This document shows, piece after piece, positions 54,968 to 63,704 of a DNA stretch of 64,000 nucleotides (the first letter of the stretch is position 1; every line of letters begins with the position of its first letter). This stretch comes from JBBIQS01 sp037442205 (lineage in GTDB: Bacteria; Myxococcota; Myxococcia; Myxococcales; UBA5297). Under the pieces are notes generated by a model, which was not told the DNA's origin, did no database searches, and saw nothing but the letters and a program-made list of their open reading frames with translations. The stretch lies in NCBI GenBank assembly GCA_037442205.1, contig JBBIQS010000007.1, forward strand, positions 61,263-125,262. The letters run 5' to 3'. Both the position numbers and the translations under genes were made by a program.

Positions 54968-56485
54968 ATGAAGAGCTGGCTTTCGCGGTTGGCGGCATTG
55001 GCGGTGTTGGCGTCCTTCGCTACCGGCTGCAGCATGGGCGCGCCGGCGATGAGCAGCGCGGGCGGCGAATTCGGCGCGACGCAGGGCGGCGTGAAGGACA
55101 TGAAGGTCGCCCGGGAGCTGGTGGCCAACGGCCAGGTGCCGCCGCCGGAGTCGCTGATCGTCGAGGGGATGTTCTCCGAGCACGACCTGCCGGTGGCCGG
55201 CGCGCCGTGCTCGAAGACGCTCTGCCTGCGCGGCGCGATGGGAATCGCCCCCACCCTCTCCGGCGAGTCGTCGGGCTGGGTTCAGATCGGGATGAGCTCG
55301 ACGATCAACCCCGACACCTACCAGCGCCCGAGCCTGACGGTGGTCCTGACCGCCGACATCTCCGGCTCGATGGGCTGGGACTACAGCAACTCCACCGCCG
55401 AGTACGGCACGCCCGGCGCGGTGTCGCGCAAGCTGATGAAGGCGGTGGCCGCACAGCTCGGACCCCAGGACCGCGTGGCGCTGGTGGCCTACGGCACCAC
55501 GTCGCAGGTGGTGCTCGGGCTGACCCCGGGCGGCGATCCCGCCGTCGAGAAGGCGATCGACAGCCTCTCCTCCGGCGGCTCGACCAACATGGAGGACGGG
55601 CTCAAGGACGCGTTCTCGATCGCGGTGGCGGCCAAGGGGAAGGGCGGCGGCGCGCTGGCCTCGAGCTTTGCCACCGACGAGGTGCGGGTGATGCTCTTCA
55701 CCGACGTGCAGCCCAACGTCGGGGTCAGCGACGCCCAGGGCTTCGAGTCGATGACCCGCGACGCCGCCAACCAGGGCGTGGGGCTGACCGTCTTCGCGCT
55801 GGGGCTGGGCATCGGCCAGCAGGTGCTCGACGCCATGGCCCACCTGCGCGGCGGCAACGCCTTCAGCCTCTTCAAGCCCGCCGACGTCGACACCCTGATG
55901 GCCGACAGCTGGCCGTGGTTCGCCTGCCCCCTCGCCTACGATCTGGAGGTCACTCTCTCGGCGGCGCAGGGCTTCAGCATCATGGAGGGCTACGGCTTCC
56001 CCAATGCCCAGGGCTCGGTGACCTCGAAGCTGAGCGTGAGCAGCGTGTTCCTCAGCCGGCGCAAGGGGGCGATGCTGGTGCGCCTGGCGAGCGATCCGGC
56101 GGGGCAGTCGATGGCCGGGCTGCGCGCCTCGGGCAACCTCTCCTACACCACGCCTGCGGGCGAGGCGGTGACCGAGCCGATCGAGCTGGCCTATGACGGG
56201 ACCGCGCTCGATTCGCGCGGCCAGTACTTCGCGCAGGCTTCGACCTCCAAGACCGTGGCGCTGGCGATCATGGTCTCGCAGCTGCGGCGCGCCGCCGAGA
56301 TCTACGGGACGCAGCGCGACGAGGCGGTGAAGGTGGCGACCGCGGTGGTGGAGCGCATCAGTGCCGACGCCGCGGCGCTCGCCGATCCGGCCCTCGGTCC
56401 CGAGGTGAAGCTGGCCTCGGACATCTTGGAGCTGATGAAGAAGGGCGCGCCGCAGGGGAACCTGTACGGCGCCGGGCAGCGCTGA
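54968..56485 (+). CDS. Von Willebrand factor A lipoprotein
   Basis: 505 residues, GGAG before the ATG, lipobox FATGC (about Cys21). The vWA domain starts about residue 120: MIDAS motif DISGSMG, Thr in GGSTNMEDG and Asp in LFTDVQPN, all metal-binding positions present. The C-terminal 150 residues are a beta-rich domain followed by helices (AIMVSQLRRAAEIYG). Probably an outer-membrane surface protein that binds a partner through the metal site. Followed 9 nt later by a small lipoprotein gene, likely one operon. Confidence 0.88.
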   Translation: MKSWLSRLAALAVLASFATGCSMGAPAMSSAGGEFGATQGGVKDMKVARELVANGQVPPPESLIVEGMFSEHDLPVAGAPCSKTLCLRGAMGIAPTLSGESSGWVQIGMSSTINPDTYQRPSLTVVLTADISGSMGWDYSNSTAEYGTPGAVSRKLMKAVAAQLGPQDRVALVAYGTTSQVVLGLTPGGDPAVEKAIDSLSSGGSTNMEDGLKDAFSIAVAAKGKGGGALASSFATDEVRVMLFTDVQPNVGVSDAQGFESMTRDAANQGVGLTVFALGLGIGQQVLDAMAHLRGGNAFSLFKPADVDTLMADSWPWFACPLAYDLEVTLSAAQGFSIMEGYGFPNAQGSVTSKLSVSSVFLSRRKGAMLVRLASDPAGQSMAGLRASGNLSYTTPAGEAVTEPIELAYDGTALDSRGQYFAQASTSKTVALAIMVSQLRRAAEIYGTQRDEAVKVATAVVERISADAAALADPALGPEVKLASDILELMKKGAPQGNLYGAGQR

Positions 56486-56494
56486 GGATCGGAC

Positions 56495-56770
56495 ATGGGA
56501 ATCGCGAGCAAGATCCGAGGGATGGCGCCGCTGGCTCTGCTGGCGGCGGCCTGCAGCAGCTACGACCCGAGCTACGACTGCGCCCAGACGCTGGCCTGCA
56601 ACCAGGAGCAGCAAAAGGCGGGGTCGATGACTCAGGCCGAGTGCGAGAAGAAGTCGCAGGCGCTGTTCGATTCGCTGTCGTCGGAGCAGCGGGGCAAGCT
56701 GGACGCGACGTTCGAGCGCTGCCGGGAGAAGAGGTCGTGCGAGTACGTGAGCTGCGTCAACCCGCGATGA
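56495..56770 (+). CDS. Small Cys-containing lipoprotein
   Basis: 91 residues with lipobox LLAAAC (about Cys20). The mature part is helical and has five further Cys in CAQTLACNQEQ, AECEKKSQ, ERCREKRSCEYVSC. Nine nucleotides after the vWA gene, so probably co-transcribed and perhaps a partner of it. No family recognised. Confidence 0.7.
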   Translation: MGIASKIRGMAPLALLAAACSSYDPSYDCAQTLACNQEQQKAGSMTQAECEKKSQALFDSLSSEQRGKLDATFERCREKRSCEYVSCVNPR

Positions 56771-56813
56771 GCTGAGCGGCGGGCTCGCGGGCCACATCGA
56801 GCAGGACTCCGGG

Positions 56814-56852
56814 GCGACCCGTCAGGCCCAGACGCCGGGCTGGACGGGTCGC
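56814..56852. terminator. Hairpin between convergent genes
   Basis: Perfect 10-bp arms GCGACCCGTC / GACGGGTCGC with a 19-nt loop that can itself pair partly (GCCC/GGGC). Lies between the convergent small lipoprotein and zinc-ribbon membrane genes, so it could act in both directions. No T-run. Confidence 0.45.
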
Positions 56853-56902
56853 TGCCTCGGGCGCCGCAACCTCCCTGCCCCCGAGGCTTCGTCAGCAACG
56901 GC

Positions 56903-57982
56903 TCAGGCCGGGCGCGTCCACGGCACGCCGCAAGCGGCACAAGCGTCGAGGTGGACGACCTGCTCCTGCTTGCAGGAGGGGCACTCCGCGAACAGCGGCA
57001 GACCGCAACCCGGGCAGGCGCGCGGGCGGATCGCCGCCTGATCGAAGTGCCGGGTGGTTGCCTTCCGGGCCAGCCCGAGGTCGATCCCCACCTCGCGGCC
57101 GATGAGGTAGTCGCGATCGCAATTCGGGCAGCGGTGCCGCGCGATGGCGCGGTCGACGATCTTGCGCCGGCGCATCGGCGCGCGACGGTTGAAGTAGCGG
57201 ACGAGCGACACCGAAAGCCACACCGTGCCGCCGACCCCGATCACCAGCGGGATGTAGCCGCCATAATGCGGCAGGTAGGGGCCGATGCCCCAGAGCAGCA
57301 TCCAGACCGAGAACGCCCAGTAGCCCCACATCAGCGTGATGTAGGTGCTGTCGCGCCGGCGCGACCAGAGCCAGGCGGCGATCGCCCAGACCGGCAGCAC
57401 CAGCCCCAGCCGCGCGGCGAGCACCTTCATCTTCCAGGAGCGGTGGGCCGACTCGTACGCCCCCGCCGCCTGGCGCTGCGCCTTGGCTTCACGCTCGTGG
57501 ATCGCTGCACGCGCCGCCTCACGCGGATCGGGCTCCGTGCGCAGCTTCTCCAGGTGCGCCGCCGCCTGATCGCGCTCGGCGCGCAGGGCGTCGAGGCGAT
57601 CGCGCCGCGCCCGCACCTCGCGGTCATCGCCGGCGGTGCCCCCGAGCGTGGCCCGCGTCTCGAGCCAGGTGCGCCAGCTCTGCTCGGCGGTGGCCAGGGT
57701 GCGCTCCAACACCCGGAGGTCGTCGGCGGCGCGGCGCACGGCGTCGGCGCGGGTGTCGGGCTGCCTCTCCAGTTCCTCGCGCTCGCGCTGCAACGGCGCC
57801 ATCAGAGGGTCGAACCAGGTCGAGAGCTCGGGCTCGGGGAAGAGATCGGCGAGGTCCGAGAGGCCCTGGGAGCCGAGCCAGCTCAAGAACACCGCGAACG
57901 CCGCTCCGAGAATCCAGAGCAGCGGGCTGGTGCGGACGACCTTCTTCTCCAGATTGGCGACCGGCGAAGTGGTTTCGGGCAT
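56903..57982 (-). CDS. Membrane protein with coiled coil and C-terminal zinc ribbons
   Basis: 359 residues. One N-terminal transmembrane helix (WILGAAFAVFLSWLGSQG), a charged coiled-coil region (about 50-180: ERQPDTRADAVRRAADDLRV and so on), three further membrane segments (about 190-265), then a Cys-rich end with CPNC, CPGC, CPSC and CAAC, i.e. two zinc-ribbon pairs. Topology puts the zinc ribbons in the cytoplasm. Function unknown. Intergenic repeat B lies 9 nt upstream of the start. Confidence 0.78.
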   Translation of the reverse strand: MPETTSPVANLEKKVVRTSPLLWILGAAFAVFLSWLGSQGLSDLADLFPEPELSTWFDPLMAPLQREREELERQPDTRADAVRRAADDLRVLERTLATAEQSWRTWLETRATLGGTAGDDREVRARRDRLDALRAERDQAAAHLEKLRTEPDPREAARAAIHEREAKAQRQAAGAYESAHRSWKMKVLAARLGLVLPVWAIAAWLWSRRRDSTYITLMWGYWAFSVWMLLWGIGPYLPHYGGYIPLVIGVGGTVWLSVSLVRYFNRRAPMRRRKIVDRAIARHRCPNCDRDYLIGREVGIDLGLARKATTRHFDQAAIRPRACPGCGLPLFAECPSCKQEQVVHLDACAACGVPWTRPA

Positions 57983-57990
57983 CTCGGGAT

Positions 57991-58047
57991 GATAGCCGAG
58001 GGGCCGGCGCCGTTCGGCAGGTCGGCGGGTCCTGGCGGCAGATCGCC
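57991..58047. repeat. Intergenic repeat, copy B
   Basis: About 57 nt starting GATAGCCGAGGGGCCG and ending AGATCGCC, in the divergent promoter region of the zinc-ribbon membrane gene and the metallophosphoesterase gene. Similar to copy A at 54759-54815 with a few mismatches and compensating one-base gaps. Confidence 0.45.
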
Positions 58048-58096
58048 ACGCGAAGTCCTAGGAATTTCGGGCGGTTCGCTGCGAGACTGGCGCTGA

Positions 58097-59647
58097 ATGA
58101 AACGCCAGATCGCCCACATCTCCGACCTACATCTATCGCAGGAAAACGCCGACGAAATCCTCCCCGCGCTCGGCGCGGCGATGTCCGAGCTGAATGGCGA
58201 CATCGCTTCGATCCTGATCACCGGCGACCTGTTCGACAGCTCGACGCTGGACCGGTTCAAGGCGATCGAGCTGCTGGAGCGCCTGTGCGAGGCGATTCGC
58301 CGCGAGAAGCCGACGACTCCCGTGCTGATCGTCCCCGGGAACCATGACCGGCGATCGATTGGGCTCTTCGGGAGGAATGACCCGTCGCTGTTCGAGACGG
58401 TGGCGCGGGCCGTGCCGCCGCACGTCCAGGTCTTCGGGACGCGAGGGCTCGGCGAGCTGATCGAGAGGGCCGATCCGGCCGCCGCCGGCCTGCCCTTCCC
58501 GCTGTTCACCTACGACTCCACCCTGCTTCCGCCGGGATTCGTCGGGGCCGGGGGCTTCGTCCGCGCCGAGGATCTCCTCTGGATGCGCCAGCAGTTCGAC
58601 GGCCTGGCTGCCGGGAACGATTCCCGCTTTCCGATCGTGCTGATGATGCACCACCACCTGGTGCCGACGCCGCTGACTGACTTCGCCAAGGTCGATCCGC
58701 GCGGAAACTGGCTCCTCGGGCTGATGGTCAAGGGCGTGGCCAAGGCCATGGCCAACGGCGACCGGGAAGAGATCTTCATGACCGCGCTCGGCGCCGGAAC
58801 CGCCTTGTCCGTCCTGCAGGCTCTCGGGCGGCCGGTGCTGGTGCTGCACGGCCACAAGCACTATCCGACCGCGCGGCTCTTGAAGGCGACCCGCGCCGGG
58901 GAAAGCGACCTCCTGCTGGTGAGCGCCGGGAGCGCCGGCGACCGGGCGCCGATCGCGGTGGGCGCGAGGACGATGCACCTGTGGCCTTCGCTCAACCGGA
59001 TCGAGATCGGCGACGGCGCCATCACGGTAGAGACCGTGGCGTTCTCGCTCGGAAAGGAAACCAGCTTGCGGACGCTGGTCCAGGCTTCCTGGTCCGCCGA
59101 CAGCTGGCAGGTCGAGCCGATTGCGCCGCCCAAGGCCGAGAAGCCGGCGGTCGAAACCAATCGCGCGGTGCTGCGGCTGGAGCTCGGGCGGCGGTCGGAC
59201 GAGTGGGACCTGCGCTGCGAGCGCGAATTCCAGCCGCTGGAGGGCGGACCGCAGGATCACGAGGAGCTGATCGAGGGACTCCCGGGCGGTCGGGTCGAGC
59301 TGCCGGACGGACGGCACAAGCTGCCCGCCGAGGTGTTCGTGAAGCCGGGGAAGACGGACTACCTCATCCGCCGCGCGGCGTGCTTGACCCGCAGGCGGCT
59401 CCACTCCGTCCTCGGACCGGCCGAGGTCTACGAGTCGGTCAGCCTGCCCAACCGCTACGACGCCGCCCGCGCGGTGCTGGAGCTGCACGGCCTGCCCTCG
59501 AGCTGCGACGCCTTCGGCAGCATCACCGACCTGGCCACCGGGCGGCAGATCCCCGCGGAGATTCAGCGCACCGAGCGCGGCATCGTCCTCGAGGCGCCCC
59601 TGTGCCCGGCGCGGACGCTGCTGCGGATTCACTGGCGGGTGCCCTGA
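58097..59647 (+). CDS. Calcineurin-like metallophosphoesterase with C-terminal beta-rich domain
   Basis: 516 residues. Metal motifs in order: DLHLS near the N-terminus, GDLFD, GNHDRR, then MMHHHLVP and GHKHYPT. These are the five blocks of the calcineurin-like fold. The last 200 residues form a beta-rich domain without recognised family (RAVLRLELGRRSDEWDL, LPGGRVELPDGRHKLPA). No signal peptide. Probably hydrolyses phosphodiesters, nucleotides or phosphoproteins; substrate unknown. Confidence 0.9.
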   Translation: MKRQIAHISDLHLSQENADEILPALGAAMSELNGDIASILITGDLFDSSTLDRFKAIELLERLCEAIRREKPTTPVLIVPGNHDRRSIGLFGRNDPSLFETVARAVPPHVQVFGTRGLGELIERADPAAAGLPFPLFTYDSTLLPPGFVGAGGFVRAEDLLWMRQQFDGLAAGNDSRFPIVLMMHHHLVPTPLTDFAKVDPRGNWLLGLMVKGVAKAMANGDREEIFMTALGAGTALSVLQALGRPVLVLHGHKHYPTARLLKATRAGESDLLLVSAGSAGDRAPIAVGARTMHLWPSLNRIEIGDGAITVETVAFSLGKETSLRTLVQASWSADSWQVEPIAPPKAEKPAVETNRAVLRLELGRRSDEWDLRCEREFQPLEGGPQDHEELIEGLPGGRVELPDGRHKLPAEVFVKPGKTDYLIRRAACLTRRRLHSVLGPAEVYESVSLPNRYDAARAVLELHGLPSSCDAFGSITDLATGRQIPAEIQRTERGIVLEAPLCPARTLLRIHWRVP

Positions 59648-59723
59648 CGGCGGGATCGCTTCCGCGACGGCCGGCAACTCTCCGGAGCCTGCGCACTGAG
59701 GCGCGGCCTTCCCAGGAGAATCC

Positions 59724-60281
59724 ATGCACCGGTTCGTCATCCCGCTCTTCGCAGTCGCGTTCGCCGGCTGCGGAATCCCCAACGTCTCCAGCGGTGGCTG
59801 CCGCGGCGAGGTCAACGGCGTTTCAGCAGAGGGCGGGCTCGACGGGGAATCGAGCTACTTCCAGGACGCGACCTCCGGGGAGACCGTCTTCAACCTGAGC
59901 TGCGGCGGAGGGCGCTTTGCCGTTTCGCTGAGAACCTCGAAGGTGGGCGATGGCGCGGCCTTCAATGAGTACGAGCTGCTGCTTCCCTCCGACTGCACCG
60001 GCTCCACCTCCCCTGCCCCCGCCAGCGACGCCGAGACGGCGCTGGTGCTGGCGGATTGCCGTCCGTCGCGGGTCCACGCCTTTCGCTTCGCCGAGCCCGC
60101 GCGCCACGCCAGGCTGACTCGGGCCTCGCTGCAGGCCGAGCGGCGCCTGGATACGCCGATGGGAGCTCCGCTGGAGCCCATCGACGGGAGCCTGCACATC
60201 ATGCTCGAGGACGGTTCGTGGCTGAGCATCGAGTTCGGGGTGCGCCACGACTCCGAGCGGGACGTCGGCTCGGCGCGATAG
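59724..60281 (+). CDS. Lipoprotein of unknown function
   Basis: 185 residues, AGGAG before the ATG, lipobox FAGC (Cys16 in VAFAGC). The mature part is beta-rich (GETVFNLSCGG, FAVSLRTSKVGDG, SLHIMLEDGSWLSIEFG). A few Cys remain and could form disulphides. No family recognised. Convergent with the EGF-type protein. Confidence 0.75.
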   Translation: MHRFVIPLFAVAFAGCGIPNVSSGGCRGEVNGVSAEGGLDGESSYFQDATSGETVFNLSCGGGRFAVSLRTSKVGDGAAFNEYELLLPSDCTGSTSPAPASDAETALVLADCRPSRVHAFRFAEPARHARLTRASLQAERRLDTPMGAPLEPIDGSLHIMLEDGSWLSIEFGVRHDSERDVGSAR

Positions 60282-60287
60282 TGCGCC

Positions 60288-62036
60288 CTACCTCGCCTGA
60301 ATGACTCGTTCGCCGAGGACGGTGGAGTTGCCGTCGCCGTCGGAGGCCGTCACCCGCAGCAGGTGGGCGCAGGCCGACAGCCCAGTGGTCGGAACCTGGC
60401 CGGCGAAGCCGGCCTGGGGACATCCGCGATAGGCCGGGTAGACGGCGCAGACGTCGGGGCGAGCGGTCCCGGTGGCGAGGGTGGCGGCGGGCTGGCCGTC
60501 GATCTCCACCTGCACCGAGCCGATGGCGGTGGTGTCCAGGACCCATCCCGCGACGTCGATCGGCGCTCCGGCGGCGAACGACAGCGTGGTGCCGGCCGCC
60601 GGGGCGTCGAGGTGCCCGAAGGGCGGCCGCGCGGCGAGGGTCGCCTCGAGCTCGGCCTTCACCGTCGTGAACGAGCCCAGCGCCAGGTACGAGATTCCGC
60701 GCACCGTCTGCCCGGCCCCGAGCGCGAACGCCAGCTGCGGGCGGACGTTGTGGAAGTACGGCGCGGTGGTGCCGTCCCCGCGCCAGCCCTGGAAGTCGGC
60801 CACGCCCTCGTCCGTCGCCAGGCCCACGCCGTAGAGCCGATCGGGGAGCTGCCAGGTGACCCAGGGACCGGGCGAGGTGAAGTTGCCGACGAAGAAGCCG
60901 TCGTTGGCCGGGGTGGTGAGCGCCACTGGAGTCCCCGCGGCGTCGAGCAGCAGCGGGAGGTCGGGCGCGCCGTGGGAGACGTAGAGGGTCGGGAACTCCT
61001 GCGCGGTGTCCGGGTGCGAGAAGGTCTCGTTGCTGGTGACCTGCATCGCGATCTCGACCACGTGCTCGCGGACGAAGCGGTAGTCCATGTCGTAGAGCAC
61101 GTCGACCGGCCGAGCGGCGGTGCCGCACCCGGTCTGCGTACAGTCGGCGCGGTCCCAGTCCGGATTCCACTGCACCGGCTGGACGCGGATGGTCAGGCCG
61201 TCCCCCTTTCGCCCGTAGGAGAGAACCGGAGCGCCGCGGTTGCACTTGTCGCCGCCCTGCACCGGGTTCCAGCCGAGATAGGAGATCGAGGCCGGGCAGG
61301 TCATCGTCGCCGCCGAGCAGCTGGCGTTGTAGGCGCAGCCCTGGCGGATTCGAGTCGGGTCGTAGATCGCCAACTGGAGCAGCCGCCCGGTGTCGTTGGC
61401 GTCGATGGTGTTCGAGTTCGGATCGGCGGAGAGCCCCCAGAACACCACTCCCCCGCCCCAGGTCCGGCGCACGCCCAGGCGCAGCCGGCCGGAGGGGTTC
61501 TGCAGGTAGACGTCCGGGGCGGTCTCGATGATCGAGCCGAAGCCGATTCCCGGGGCGCGGGTCATCCAGGGATCGGAGTCGGCGGCGGCGGCGACCGGGG
61601 CGCAGCTCGGGGTGCAGGTAATGCCATCGCCGGAGAAGCCGGCCTTGCAGGTGCAGGTGCGTGAGCCCGGAGTGTTGGTGCAATCGGCGTTGGGGCTGCA
61701 GCCGCCGTGGTTGGTCTGGCACTCGTCGATGTCGGTGCAGCTGAGTCCGTCGCCTGAGAAGCCGGCCTTGCAGACGCAGGTGCGCGAGCCCGGGGTGTTG
61801 GTGCAAGCGGCGTTGGGGCTGCAGCCGCCGTTGCTGGTCTGGCACTCGTCGATGTCGGCGCAGGTAATGCCGTCGCCCTGAAAGCCGGGCGGGCAGGAGG
61901 CGGCGTCGGCGCAGCTCGAGCCGTCGGGGCAGTCGCCGGGACCCGTGGCCGGCTGGATCGTGCAGGCGCAGCCGAGGTGCGCCGAAATCGCCAGGAAGAT
62001 CAGGAGCTGCGGTGCCCCATTCCTGAATGCCAGCAT
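60288..62036 (-). CDS. Lipoprotein with calcium-binding EGF-like domains
   Basis: 582 residues, GGAGG before the ATG, lipobox HLGC (about Cys23). Residues 40-145 hold two tandem EGF_CA domains (DIDECQTSNGGCSPNAACTN, then CVCKAGFSGDG, and a near-identical second unit). Residues 155-400 are a beta-rich domain with several Cys (GCAYNASCSAATMTC). The C-terminal 180 residues include an Ig-like domain (PIDVAGWVLDTTAIGSVQV) and end in VIQAR. Likely a surface protein; the EGF units may mediate contacts. No MYXO-CTERM tail; anchored by its lipid instead. Confidence 0.85.
   Translation of the reverse strand: MLAFRNGAPQLLIFLAISAHLGCACTIQPATGPGDCPDGSSCADAASCPPGFQGDGITCADIDECQTSNGGCSPNAACTNTPGSRTCVCKAGFSGDGLSCTDIDECQTNHGGCSPNADCTNTPGSRTCTCKAGFSGDGITCTPSCAPVAAAADSDPWMTRAPGIGFGSIIETAPDVYLQNPSGRLRLGVRRTWGGGVVFWGLSADPNSNTIDANDTGRLLQLAIYDPTRIRQGCAYNASCSAATMTCPASISYLGWNPVQGGDKCNRGAPVLSYGRKGDGLTIRVQPVQWNPDWDRADCTQTGCGTAARPVDVLYDMDYRFVREHVVEIAMQVTSNETFSHPDTAQEFPTLYVSHGAPDLPLLLDAAGTPVALTTPANDGFFVGNFTSPGPWVTWQLPDRLYGVGLATDEGVADFQGWRGDGTTAPYFHNVRPQLAFALGAGQTVRGISYLALGSFTTVKAELEATLAARPPFGHLDAPAAGTTLSFAAGAPIDVAGWVLDTTAIGSVQVEIDGQPAATLATGTARPDVCAVYPAYRGCPQAGFAGQVPTTGLSACAHLLRVTASDGDGNSTVLGERVIQAR
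61613..61858 (-). repeat. Tandem EGF repeat (two 123-nt units)
   Basis: Two adjacent 123-nt units in the EGF lipoprotein gene encode near-identical EGF_CA domains and differ at only a handful of bases. This indicates a recent tandem duplication. Confidence 0.8.
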
Positions 62037-62189
62037 GGCTCCTCCGAATCTCGAGCGGACGAGTCTCGCATGTTCGGGAATTCGTCGGCGCGCGGGCCGG
62101 CCCGAGATGGTTGGCGCCGACTGGACGGCGAACCCGCCTCCGAGGCATGTCATTGGAAGGCCGGCGGCCAGATCTCGAGGAGGCATCCC

Positions 62190-62600
62190 ATGAACCGACT
62201 CCCCTTCCCTGCTTCGATCGGCGGCCCCTCCCGGCTGGCGATTCTCCTGCTCGGCGTGACGGCGACCGGCTGCGGGTCCAGCTCTGGCGGGGTCGCCGCC
62301 ACGCACGCCAGCTGCCCGGCGGTGGCGGTCACGGTCAGCAGCGCCGATCCGTCGGCCTGCGAGATCAGCACCACCTGCGACGACAAGCGCCTCTACGAGC
62401 TGAGCTGCAAGGAGAACTGGGGAGCCCAGCCCAAGGGCGTCTACGACCGCTACCTGGCCTGCACCTGCAGCCGGGAGCGGGCGGTCCTCGGGGAGACCGC
62501 CCTGCTCGGCTCCAACTGCTCCACCGTCGGCGGCGCCGGCGTCGAGACCCTGCAGGCCGCCTTCCAGGCCTGCAACGCCGAGCTGAGCATCGCCAAGTAG
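62190..62600 (+). CDS. Small Cys-rich lipoprotein
   Basis: 136 residues, GAGGAGG before the ATG, lipobox ATGC (about Cys28). Mature part has Cys in CPAVAV, PSACEISTTCDDK, LYELSC, ACTCSRE, SNCSTV, QACNAE. No family recognised. Divergent from the EGF-type lipoprotein and convergent with the borosin methyltransferase. Confidence 0.75.
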   Translation: MNRLPFPASIGGPSRLAILLLGVTATGCGSSSGGVAATHASCPAVAVTVSSADPSACEISTTCDDKRLYELSCKENWGAQPKGVYDRYLACTCSRERAVLGETALLGSNCSTVGGAGVETLQAAFQACNAELSIAK

Positions 62601-62658
62601 GTCTGGCGACCAGCCGCGCCGCAGTTGAGCCGGTTCGGCGCGACACCGGCGAGCCGCC

Positions 62659-63435
62659 TCACATGCCGAGCCGGCGCAGCATCTTCCGATCGACCTTCGG
62701 CGGCAGCTTGGGCGGGACCCAGAGCGTGGCCATGTACGGCACGTCGGCGTCGCCGAGTTCGCCGAGCGTGATCCGTTCGGCGTGGCGCGCCGAGGTGAGC
62801 AGCGTCGCCACCTGGTAGACCACGCACGGGTGGTCCTCGCCGTACTGCGCGACCAGGCGCTCGGCGAGACGCTGGAGCCCGTCGCGGCGGATGCCGGTGC
62901 GGAGGTAGCCGGGCTCGCCGATCGAGCCGAGCTGCAGCAGGATCAGCCCGGCGCGAAGGTCGGGAGTCACCGCGCCGGTGAGGAAGCGGGTGGCCTCGTA
63001 GATCTGCACGCCCTCGTCGGCCGGGTCGAGGCCGAGGTCGGCCCAGAGGCAGTCGACCGACGACACCGCCGGCAGCATCAGCGCGGTGAAGCCCTCGGCC
63101 CGTGCCTGCGCTACCGCGTCGTGCGGGCTGTCGGCGCAGAAGCCGGGGTGGCCATAGAAGGCGGCGCAGACCAGCTTGCCCTGGCGCACCGGGGCGAGCA
63201 TCGCCTCGACCATCTCCTCGTAGGTGCGCGCGCGGGGCTTGCTCTCGTCGTAGAGGCCGTACAGCGAGCGCGCGTCGGGGCGCAGATCGCGGACCATCCG
63301 CTCCGCGATCTGGTCACTGATGACGTAGACGACCTCGTCGGCCCGCTCGAGGAAGTGCCGCGCGTCGGCGGTGAGGTGGCCGTGGCCGCGGATTCCGACG
63401 CCGACCACCACCAATGTGCCTTTGGAAGCGCCCAC
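62659..63435 (-). CDS. Borosin-type peptide-backbone alpha-N-methyltransferase (split type)
   Basis: 258 residues from a GTG start overlapping the precursor's stop (TAGTG). The fold is the tetrapyrrole-methylase type used by the borosin enzymes OphMA and SonM. Shared motifs are GTLVVVGVGIRGHG, LYDESKPRARTYEEM, AFYGHPGF, MLPAVSSVDCLWADL, IYEAT and the late VPPK ... RRLGM. Aligned to OphMA, catalytic Y66, R72, Y76 and Y98 correspond to Y62, R68, Y72 and Y94 here, all conserved. Such enzymes methylate backbone amides of a RiPP precursor with SAM. In OphMA the precursor is fused; here it is a separate gene, as in SonM/SonA. No clasp or core is fused to this protein. Confidence 0.92.
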   Translation of the reverse strand: MGASKGTLVVVGVGIRGHGHLTADARHFLERADEVVYVISDQIAERMVRDLRPDARSLYGLYDESKPRARTYEEMVEAMLAPVRQGKLVCAAFYGHPGFCADSPHDAVAQARAEGFTALMLPAVSSVDCLWADLGLDPADEGVQIYEATRFLTGAVTPDLRAGLILLQLGSIGEPGYLRTGIRRDGLQRLAERLVAQYGEDHPCVVYQVATLLTSARHAERITLGELGDADVPYMATLWVPPKLPPKVDRKMLRRLGM

Positions 63436-63704
63436 TACTTCTTCTTCGCCTTCGGCGGGGTCTTCTTCGGGGTCTTCTTGGTCCGCGGCGTCGCGTCGGG
63501 GGCGCCGTAGTTGCCCATGGTGGCCGCCCGGCTGATCGACGACAGCTCCACCCGGGCAAGACCCTCGGAGAAGAGCAGCGCGCCCTCCTCCTCGCCGAGG
63601 TCGAACTGCGCCAGAGAGGACAACACCGCTCCGCGGACTGCGAGCTCGAAAGACGGATCGACGTGCAGGCGGTTGAGGAAGTTTTCGATGTTCGTTGACG
63701 CCAT
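63435..63704 (-). CDS. Candidate borosin precursor peptide
   Basis: 89 residues. The first 60 (TNIENFLNRLHVDPSFELAV, then SLAQFDLGEEEGALLFSEGL) resemble the borosin-binding domain of OphMA and SonA: a short helix, LxxDPxxxxxY/V, and a second helical part with an acidic turn. After RAATMGNYGAPDATP comes a tail of Lys, Pro and Thr (TPRTKKTPKKTPPKAKKK). The likely core is the C-terminal part, but it lacks the hydrophobic Val/Ile-rich core of known borosins. Its TAG overlaps the methyltransferase GTG, so they are translationally coupled. ATG at 63704 follows a G-rich stretch. The longer frame to 63992 looks non-coding. Confidence 0.78.
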   Translation of the reverse strand: MASTNIENFLNRLHVDPSFELAVRGAVLSSLAQFDLGEEEGALLFSEGLARVELSSISRAATMGNYGAPDATPRTKKTPKKTPPKAKKK

